36,442 nt of DNA. Source: JBLMZW01 sp050259035. GTDB lineage: Bacteria > Bacillota > Syntrophomonadia > Syntrophomonadales > DTU052. The notes under the pieces were generated by a model. The model worked only from the letters and a program-made list of their open reading frames with translations, searched no databases and was not told the DNA's origin. The stretch spans positions 1 through 36,442 of the forward strand of contig JBLMZW010000127.1 in NCBI GenBank assembly GCA_050259035.1, read 5' to 3'. Positions 29,919 to 36,442 of the stretch are shown piece by piece. The translations under genes and the position numbers were made by a program. Each line of letters starts with the position of its first letter. Within the stretch, counting starts at the first letter, position 1.

Positions 29919-32900
29919 ATGTTCATTCACCTGCATACCCACAGTTGTTTTTCTTTTCTTGATGGAGGAAGCTCGATCGAAGATCTGGTGCAAAGAGCGG
30001 TCGAACTAGATTTGCCCGCTCTGGCTTTGACCGACCACGATAACCTTTGCGGCGCAGTAAAATTTCACTCCTGTGCCCGCAAAGCGGGTATTAAGCCTAT
30101 ACAGGGAGTTGAGGTAACACTTAATAATGGGTCACACCTGGTTTTATTGGCCCAATCTCCGATCGGTTACAGAAGCCTTTGCCACATTCTGTCCAGAGCT
30201 CATCTTGAAAACCCTCGCCGCAGTCCCCGGGTTTCTATGGACAATCTAAAAGAAAACACAGCCGGGCTTATAGCCCTGTCTGGCTGTCGTCAGGGGAAAA
30301 TAACAGGGCTTATTTTGGCCAGACAGTATGAAAAAGCCCGGCAGGCGGCCATTAGTTACCGTGACATCTGGGGAAAGGATAATTTCTATCTGGAAGTGCA
30401 GGATATCTCATTGCCCGGCACCCGGCAGCTCAATCAACTCCTGCTGGAATTGGCCGGAGAACTGGGGATGGGGGTGGTGGCAACCAATAACGTTCATTAT
30501 GCCTTGCCCGAGGATTTTAGAGTCCATGATATTTTGACCTGTGTCCGCACTCTGACCAGGGTTCAGGATACTCATCGCGAAAGACCGCTGAATGCTGAAG
30601 CTTACCTTAAGTCATCTCAGGAGATGCAGAAACTTTTCCGCGACTGCCCCCAGGCCCTGGAGAATACCTGGCGTATAGCGGAAAGATGCAGTCCTGCCCT
30701 GGAATTTGACCGGCCCTATTTTCCTGACTTTGATTTGCCCCCGGGGGAGCGGGCCGAAGTTTGGCTGAAAAACTTAACCTATCAGGGAGCGATAGATCGC
30801 TACGGGCGGGTTTCGGAAGCTGCCCGTGACCGGCTGGATCATGAACTAAGCATAATAAATGAATTGGGATATGCCGGCTATTTCCTGGTGGTATGGGATA
30901 TAGTCAATTATGCCCGGCGGGAGAGGATAAGGTATGCGGGACGCGGCTCAGCGGCTGATTCACTGGTGGCTTATTGCCTGGGAATTACCGAAGTGGATGC
31001 CCTGGAGCGGGGATTGCTTTTTGAGAGGTTTATGAGCCGGGAAAGGGGCGAAAAACCTGATATTGATATAGATTTTGACGCCCGTTGTCGTGATCAGGTA
31101 GCCGCCTATGTTTACCGTAAATATGGTGATGACCGGGTAGCCAGTGTTTGCACCTACAATACCTTTCGGGGGCGTTCAGCGGTTCGTGAAATTGGTAAGG
31201 CCTTGGACCTGCCGGCCGAGGAAATTGATTGTCTGGCTAAGAAACTTCCTCACTATATGCATGCTGATCATATAAGAAACATTATGACGCAGTTGCCTGA
31301 ATTGAGATCCAGTAATCTCGGGCAAGATAAATTTAAATTACTGCTTGATTTATGTGAAAAGGTTGCGGGGTTTCCACGGTTTCTGGGAACTCATTTGGGA
31401 GGACTGGTGGTCAGCCGTGAGCCTCTTAATAACCTGTCTCCCTTGCAGGAAGCCGCTAAAGGGGTAGTTATAACCCAGTTTGATAAAGATGATGTGGAGG
31501 AATTAGGGCTAATCAAACTGGACCTTCTTTCCCTACGCACCCTTTCGGCGGTGGATGATGCGGTGATATCCATCCGGGAACGGGGGGAATCTCTTAATTA
31601 CGATAAAATTCCGCTGAATGATTCTGAAACCTACCAGTTAATCAATAGTGGTCAGACCATCGGAATGTTTCAACTGGAAAGCCCGGCCCAGCGAGCATTG
31701 CAGGCCCGATTAAACACATCCCACATGGAGGATATCGTGGCCAGTGTGGCTATTATCAGACCGGGACCGATTAAGGGGAACATGGTGGAACCATACATTA
31801 ACCGCCGGCAGGGGCGGGAAGAGGTAGTTTATCTTCATCCGGAGCTGGAACCTATCCTGAAAAAAACTTATGGGGTAATCCTTTTTCAGGAGCAGGTTAT
31901 CGAAATCGCGACCGTTATCGCCCGGTTTTCTCCGGGAGAAGCCGACCAATTACGCCGGGTTATGACTCATGCCCGGTCGCAAAGGGTCATGGATGAGATT
32001 GGTCAGACCTTTATTAAGCGAGCCGTGGATAATGGAATCGATCAGGCTACTGCCGAAGGTATTTTTTCCTGTATAACCGGCTATGCCAGTTATGGTTTTT
32101 GCGAGGCACATGCCGCCGCTTTTGCCACCACCAGCTTTAAGACCGCCTATCTTTTATGCCATTACCCGGCCGATTTTTACGCTGCCATTTTGAGCAACCA
32201 GCCCATGGGTTATTACCCTCCCCATGTAATTTGCAATGAGGCTCGCCGCCGCGGTATAGTGATTCTGTCTCCTGATATTAATCACAGCGGTTCTTATTTC
32301 GAAGTTGAAGATCATAATGGAACTAGGGCTATCCGGATATCCCTTGGCTGTGTTAAGGGCCTTACTCGTAGGGGTTTGAGTGATATTATAGAGAATCGTC
32401 CCTTTATATCGCTGGATGATCTAGCCGTCAGAACCGCACTGGAGAGGAATGAGATAGAAAATCTGATTATGTGCGGGGCATTAGGTGACTTCGATTCTAA
32501 CCGCCGTTCGTTACTATCCCAACTTCCCGAATGTCTGCAGCGGCGAAGGGACGAAGAACAGGTATTGTTGCTTGGGTCGAATAAAAGTAAGGATAAAATT
32601 CCTGATTTTTCGGAGGATGAAAAATATGCCCGAGAGTTCGCTATACTGGGGATTGATGTAAGAGGGCATATTATGACCAGATTCAGGGCCGAACTGGTGA
32701 AGAGAGGGTTTAGAAGCAGTAAGGATTTGACCGGCCTGGAGCATGGGGCCCGGGTGAAGGTAGCCGGTGTTCTGCTGCGGCCTCATCGTCCCCCCACCCG
32801 AAGCGGAAGAATAACCGTGTTTTTGTCCCTGGAAGACGAATTTGGATTGACCGACGTGACCGTTTTTGAAGATGTCTACCAGCAGTTCGGCAGTTTAATT

Positions 32901-33002
32901 TTTTCTCCTCAAACTGCCCCTCTGGCAGTGGAAGGAATTATACAAAGACGGGGTAATGGAGTAAGCGTGCTGGCCCGCAGACTAGAACGATGGGGTACTT
33001 AA
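29919..33002 (+). CDS. dnaE2: Error-prone DNA polymerase III alpha subunit DnaE2 (ImuC)
   Basis: This 1027-residue C-family polymerase has an N-terminal PHP domain (HLHTHSCFSFLDG, LTDHDNLCG). The catalytic core has GRGSAADSLVAY, PDIDIDFD (D381 and D383) and IKLDLLSL (D535). A C-terminal OB-fold runs from about 935. The signature IRPGPIKGNMVEPYINRRQG and FSPGEADQLRRVM are those of DnaE2 rather than DnaE1, and the length fits DnaE2. It carries out translesion, mutagenic synthesis with ImuB during the SOS response. The start is ATG at 29919, 93 bases after the DUF6504 gene, with no good ribosome binding site. It should share the LexA-controlled promoter at 28307. Confidence 0.93.
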   Translation: MFIHLHTHSCFSFLDGGSSIEDLVQRAVELDLPALALTDHDNLCGAVKFHSCARKAGIKPIQGVEVTLNNGSHLVLLAQSPIGYRSLCHILSRAHLENPRRSPRVSMDNLKENTAGLIALSGCRQGKITGLILARQYEKARQAAISYRDIWGKDNFYLEVQDISLPGTRQLNQLLLELAGELGMGVVATNNVHYALPEDFRVHDILTCVRTLTRVQDTHRERPLNAEAYLKSSQEMQKLFRDCPQALENTWRIAERCSPALEFDRPYFPDFDLPPGERAEVWLKNLTYQGAIDRYGRVSEAARDRLDHELSIINELGYAGYFLVVWDIVNYARRERIRYAGRGSAADSLVAYCLGITEVDALERGLLFERFMSRERGEKPDIDIDFDARCRDQVAAYVYRKYGDDRVASVCTYNTFRGRSAVREIGKALDLPAEEIDCLAKKLPHYMHADHIRNIMTQLPELRSSNLGQDKFKLLLDLCEKVAGFPRFLGTHLGGLVVSREPLNNLSPLQEAAKGVVITQFDKDDVEELGLIKLDLLSLRTLSAVDDAVISIRERGESLNYDKIPLNDSETYQLINSGQTIGMFQLESPAQRALQARLNTSHMEDIVASVAIIRPGPIKGNMVEPYINRRQGREEVVYLHPELEPILKKTYGVILFQEQVIEIATVIARFSPGEADQLRRVMTHARSQRVMDEIGQTFIKRAVDNGIDQATAEGIFSCITGYASYGFCEAHAAAFATTSFKTAYLLCHYPADFYAAILSNQPMGYYPPHVICNEARRRGIVILSPDINHSGSYFEVEDHNGTRAIRISLGCVKGLTRRGLSDIIENRPFISLDDLAVRTALERNEIENLIMCGALGDFDSNRRSLLSQLPECLQRRRDEEQVLLLGSNKSKDKIPDFSEDEKYAREFAILGIDVRGHIMTRFRAELVKRGFRSSKDLTGLEHGARVKVAGVLLRPHRPPTRSGRITVFLSLEDEFGLTDVTVFEDVYQQFGSLIFSPQTAPLAVEGIIQRRGNGVSVLARRLERWGT

Positions 33003-33113
33003 TAATTCAAGGTTATTGTGTAATTATGATTAGGGAACATTCATAACCGCTAGATTATGGAAAGAAGATTTTTGTATTATATTAAATAAGAATAAACGCA
33101 TAGTGAGGGAAAA

Positions 33114-34178
33114 ATGGGAACTACAAAATTTTGCAAAAAGAACGTATCCCTTTTAGAACCTTATATTCCTGGATATCAACCATCGGCGGGGGAGGAGGTA
33201 CTCAAATTAAACTCTAATGAAAATCCTTACCCCCCATCTCAAAGAGTTTTGGAAGCCCTGAAGGATCATGTTAGCAATAGTCTTCGCCTTTATCCCAATT
33301 CCCGCAGTATTGAACTCCGACAAAAAGTAGCGGATATTTATGGAGTCGACCAACAACAGGTCTTCTGTGCCAACGGGTCGGACGAGGTTATATCTCTTAT
33401 TTTTAGAACTTTTGCCGATGAGAACGATTATGTGCTTTTTTCCTCCCCTACATATACTTTTTATAAAACAGCCGCAGAGATTCATGGAATTCAACATACT
33501 TTTATAGAAAGCGATGATCAGTTCAGAATTAACCTGGGAGATTTTTTAGTTGTTCCCTCGAAAATTACTTTTTTAGCTAACCCCAATGCCCATACCGGTG
33601 TCCTATTGCCTTTGAAAGAAATTGAAGAATTTATTAGAAAGTACCCGGGCCTATTAGTGGTTGATGAGACCTATATAGATTTTGCGGATTCAAACCAGAG
33701 TGTTTATCCTCTTGTTGCCAAGTATAATAATCTATTGGTATTGAGAACTTTCTCTAAAGCTTTTTCTCTTTGTGGTATACGAGTGGGCTATGCTTTTGGC
33801 CCCCCAGAGATAATTGAGGCTTTGGATATAACCAAAGATTCCTATAACATAGCTTATTTAAATCAGATTGCGGCATATTATGCTTTGGATGATTATCAAT
33901 ATATGCTAAATAATGCTGTAAGAATTAAAGAAGATCGGGAATGGTTTAAGAACGAGTTAAAGAAAAAAGGGTTTAACGTTTTGCCTTCAGAGGGTAATTT
34001 CGTCTTGGGCTGCCATGCAGAGTTCAAAGCTGAAAAAATAACCGAGTCCCTCAAGAATCAGGGGATTCTTATTCGCCATATCAACGAACCGCGTTTAAAG
34101 GAGTATATTCGGATTTCTATTGGAACCCACTCTCAATTGGAGAGGGTTCTTGAAGCTTTGAATGATATAAATATTTAA
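33114..34178 (+). CDS. hisC: Histidinol-phosphate aminotransferase
   Basis: This 354-residue class I/II aminotransferase has the HisC opening LEPYIPGYQP and LNSNENPYPPS. The PLP-site acid lies in VVDETYIDF (D184), the Schiff-base Lys is K215 in RTFSKAFSLCGIRVGYA, and the substrate Arg is R223. It converts imidazole-acetol phosphate to L-histidinol phosphate. The conserved NPNNPTG loop reads NPNAHTG here, an unusual substitution. No other his gene is adjacent, so it could also act on aromatic or related amino acids, as HisC proteins sometimes do. The ATG has GAGGGA upstream. It begins 111 bases after dnaE2 and is probably a separate transcription unit. Confidence 0.87.
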   Translation: MGTTKFCKKNVSLLEPYIPGYQPSAGEEVLKLNSNENPYPPSQRVLEALKDHVSNSLRLYPNSRSIELRQKVADIYGVDQQQVFCANGSDEVISLIFRTFADENDYVLFSSPTYTFYKTAAEIHGIQHTFIESDDQFRINLGDFLVVPSKITFLANPNAHTGVLLPLKEIEEFIRKYPGLLVVDETYIDFADSNQSVYPLVAKYNNLLVLRTFSKAFSLCGIRVGYAFGPPEIIEALDITKDSYNIAYLNQIAAYYALDDYQYMLNNAVRIKEDREWFKNELKKKGFNVLPSEGNFVLGCHAEFKAEKITESLKNQGILIRHINEPRLKEYIRISIGTHSQLERVLEALNDINI

Positions 34179-34310
34179 AAGGTTGGTCAATATTTTTATT
34201 GCTTGAAGGCTAGATTTTTTCCAAACTATAGACAGTAACCTTCTATGGATTAAAGGCTAGTAAATTGCTCTAAAGGAGAGCGTTAATAATTTATGAAAAG
34301 GAGTATGAAT

Positions 34311-35492
34311 ATGATATCTGAGCAGATTAAAAACGACCTGAGTAACTCCTCCTGGATCCGGGCTATGTTTGAAGAGGGTGAAAGACTACGCCAAATTTAT
34401 GGAGCGGACAAGGTCTTTGACTTCAGCCTGGGCAATCCGGACTATGAGCCTCCGGAAATTGTTCAAGAAAACCTAAAGAATTTGATTACCGGCCAGGTAG
34501 AAGGGCTGCATCGATATACCTCCAATGCAGGGTATACCGACGTAAGGGAAAAGATAGCGGGACAGATAAAAGACGAAACAGGCCTGCCATTTACCTCCGG
34601 GAACATTATTATGACTTGTGGAGCCGCCGGCGGGTTAAACGTTCTCTTTAAGGCCATCCTTAACCCCGGGGATGAAGTGGCTATTTTTTCACCTTTCTTC
34701 GTGGAGTATCGGTTCTATGCCCAAAACCACGGCGGCAAATGCGTGATTGTGCCTCCGGGTCCCGACTTCCAGCCCGACCCCCAAGCACTGGAGCAACGGA
34801 TAACACCTGCCTGTAAGGCTATTATTCTAAACTCTCCCAATAACCCCAGCGGGGTTGTGTATAGCAGGGAGGTGCTCGAAGCTCTAGCAGGTGTAATTGA
34901 TAAGAAAGAAAAGGAATATAATACTGAAATCCTGGTAATCTCGGATGAACCCTACAGCAAGCTGCTTTACGATGGCGTTCAACTACCGAACCTAATGAAT
35001 ATTTTCAAAAACTGCGCTATAGTTAATTCCTTTAGTAAATCGTTAGCCTTGCCAGGGGAACGTATAGGGTATATAGCCATTAGTCCGAAGATAGAAGATA
35101 CCAGTATGTTAATGGCGGCTATGGTTTTTGCCAACCGCACACTGGGTTACGTAAATGCTCCTTCACTATTTCAAAAACTGGTGGCGATGTCTTTGGATCA
35201 GAGGCCCGATACTGACGAGTACCAAAAACGGCGTGATTTACTTTACAACCATCTGATTAATCTGGGATTCGAATGTGTGAAGCCCCGGGGCGCGTTTTAC
35301 CTTTTCCCCCGCTCCCCTATAGCTGACGATGTTGAGTTTGTAAAACAAGCCGTTAAATATAACCTCCTGCTGGTACCAGGTACTGGTTTCGCCTGTCCCG
35401 GCTATTTTCGAATCGCTTATTGTGTAAGCATAAATACAATACAGAATTCTTTCCCGGCATTTGATAAACTGGCGGCGGAGTTCATTAAATAG
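34311..35492 (+). CDS. Class I pyridoxal-phosphate aminotransferase (aspartate aminotransferase-like)
   Basis: This 393-residue fold-type I aminotransferase has SLGNPDYEPP near the start, GAAGGLN (104-110), the NSPNNPSG loop (174-181), SDEPYSKL (211-218) and the Schiff-base Lys K243 in NSFSKSLALPGERIGYI. It should transfer amino groups between a dicarboxylic or neutral amino acid and 2-oxoglutarate; the substrate cannot be fixed from sequence by eye. Three in-frame ATGs lie close together (34293, 34305, 34311). The last is chosen because AAGGAG (34298-34303) is seven bases upstream. It follows hisC after about 130 bases without a clear terminator. Confidence 0.87.
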   Translation: MISEQIKNDLSNSSWIRAMFEEGERLRQIYGADKVFDFSLGNPDYEPPEIVQENLKNLITGQVEGLHRYTSNAGYTDVREKIAGQIKDETGLPFTSGNIIMTCGAAGGLNVLFKAILNPGDEVAIFSPFFVEYRFYAQNHGGKCVIVPPGPDFQPDPQALEQRITPACKAIILNSPNNPSGVVYSREVLEALAGVIDKKEKEYNTEILVISDEPYSKLLYDGVQLPNLMNIFKNCAIVNSFSKSLALPGERIGYIAISPKIEDTSMLMAAMVFANRTLGYVNAPSLFQKLVAMSLDQRPDTDEYQKRRDLLYNHLINLGFECVKPRGAFYLFPRSPIADDVEFVKQAVKYNLLLVPGTGFACPGYFRIAYCVSINTIQNSFPAFDKLAAEFIK

Positions 35493-35640
35493 TATGTAAT
35501 TTTGCTGCTTAACAATGTTGTTCGCCATGGAGGAATTTGACAATTGATTTAGAATAACTGATAAGAGGATTGACTCGTTTTTTATTTATGAATCCGATTT
35601 TCAGGGAATAAATAGTTACAAAACATAGGAGGGATTAGGG

Positions 35641-36442
35641 ATGAAAAGGAGAGTTCTCATCATATTGTTGGCAATGCTGGCAATAAGTTTGGTGGCCATA
35701 CCTGCATTTGGAGCCGAGCCGATCAAGATCAATTTGAATGGTTACAAGCTAAGCAGTGATGTGGATCCAGTCGTTATCAAGGGGAGAACGGTAGTCCCGG
35801 CAAGGGTAATCGCTGAATCTCTTGGAGCAGACGTACAATGGGACTCCAGCAAACAAACTGCGACCATAATCAAGAATGATACCAAGATAACTGTTAAAGT
35901 CAATGCAACCCTGGCCGAAAAGAACGGTGAAACTATTGCTCTGGATTCACCAGCTATACTAAAAGAGGGAAAATTGATGCTGCCCTTACGATTTTTTGCC
36001 GAGAATTTTGGCGCGGATGTCGGCTGGGATGGTAAAACTCGTGAAGTAAAAGTCAACCTGGCGGAAACCAAGGACGGAATGAGCCCGGAACAGTATTTAA
36101 TTGCCTGTAACGAGGCGATGAGCAAGATTACTACAGCCAAAATTAATACATCCATTCAAATGAATATTGGATCGTCCGAAGCAGGTCGGTCATTAAACAT
36201 GAATGCAGATTTTCAGGGATGTATCCGGTCACCACAGGAATGCTACATAATAGGTAAGATTAAGATGCCTCCTGAGATTCAGGAAAAAGATATGCAGATA
36301 GAAGTTTACACTGATGGACAAAAAGCCTGTGTGAGATTGGACGGGGGCGAATGGGAAGAACAAACCATACCCCAAACCCCGGAAACATTAAAACCCTTAA
36401 GTGGCACTGGCTCAGATCCTAGCGAAATTTTAAAACAGATTA
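35641..36442 (+). CDS. Secreted protein with copper-amine-oxidase-type stalk domain (partial, runs off the end)
   Basis: An open frame of 267 codons starts at ATG 35641, with GGAGGG upstream, and continues past the last base. It encodes a signal peptide (about 1-24, MKRRVLIILLAMLAISLVAI then PAFGAE). A stalk domain of the copper amine oxidase N-terminal type spans about 26-140; it contains GRTVVPARVIAESLGADVQWD and a second copy LMLPLRFFAENFGADVGWD. A further region starts at MSPEQYLIACNEAM and resembles lipoprotein-like DUF6612 substrate-binding folds, though I am unsure of this. Such proteins are common at the surface of spore-forming anaerobes; the stalk domain has no oxidase activity. The antisense frame here is a shadow. 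Confidence 0.8.
   Translation, partial: MKRRVLIILLAMLAISLVAIPAFGAEPIKINLNGYKLSSDVDPVVIKGRTVVPARVIAESLGADVQWDSSKQTATIIKNDTKITVKVNATLAEKNGETIALDSPAILKEGKLMLPLRFFAENFGADVGWDGKTREVKVNLAETKDGMSPEQYLIACNEAMSKITTAKINTSIQMNIGSSEAGRSLNMNADFQGCIRSPQECYIIGKIKMPPEIQEKDMQIEVYTDGQKACVRLDGGEWEEQTIPQTPETLKPLSGTGSDPSEILKQI

Noticed and set aside
35742..36155. A 137-codon frame antisense near the end of the window
   Set aside because: The plus strand carries a signal peptide and stalk domain with a good ribosome binding site through the whole interval, so the antisense frame is a shadow.
1..36442. CRISPR array, prophage, transposon or tRNA genes
   Set aside because: I looked for regularly spaced direct repeats, integrase or transposase motifs and tRNA arms and saw none. 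The only regular repeats are coding Big_2 units and the acidic linker.

Overview
The window looks like chromosomal DNA from an anaerobic, Gram-positive, spore-forming-type Firmicute, most like a syntrophic fatty-acid oxidiser of the Syntrophomonadaceae. This is inferred from gene content: a Fix/Etf electron-transfer cluster, two long acyl-CoA dehydrogenases, a thiolase, a stand-alone [FeFe]-hydrogenase, strong GGAGG ribosome binding sites with many GTG/TTG starts, a Firmicute-type LexA box, and VanW, PRC-barrel and stalk-domain envelope proteins. I see no rRNA, tRNA, CRISPR array, transposase or phage gene.

Bases 1-6.5 kb (+): the end of fixC, then fixX, etfB/fixA and etfA/fixB, then two paralogous acyl-CoA dehydrogenases of about 610 residues, each with its own leader. 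Bases 6.5-8.5 kb (-): a monomeric [FeFe]-hydrogenase followed by an overlooked 45-residue membrane protein. Bases 8.7-12.3 kb: a DUF7669/DUF91 protein whose nuclease site looks dead, convergent with a non-homologous end-joining pair (Ku and LigD). LigD is split by one in-frame TAG between its ligase and polymerase halves. Bases 12.6-13.9 kb: a thiolase. Together, dehydrogenases, thiolase, Etf/Fix proteins and hydrogenase fit beta-oxidation with disposal of electrons as H2.

Bases 14-15.6 kb (-): a cold-shock protein, a small DUF1657-like protein and a cytoplasmic papain-family peptidase with a possible SPOR-like tail. Bases 15.8-19.4 kb (+): an envelope operon (membrane/TPR protein, PRC-barrel protein, VanW-G5 protein). 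Bases 20-21 kb: an iron-sulfur flavoprotein and a half-size ferritin-like protein. Bases 21-22.3 kb (-): an unrecognised coiled-coil membrane protein. Bases 22.5-28 kb: two tandem secreted papain-family peptidases with lectin-like, Big_2 and CARDB domains, showing a recently homogenised segment.

Bases 28.3-33 kb: the most striking unit, a compact SOS mutagenesis cassette. A near-consensus sigma-A promoter carries a LexA box over its start, followed by an ImuB-like inactive Y-family polymerase, a free-standing DUF6504 protein and DnaE2. No ImuA is adjacent. Bases 33.1-35.5 kb: hisC and a second class I aminotransferase. The window ends inside a secreted protein with copper-amine-oxidase-type stalk repeats.
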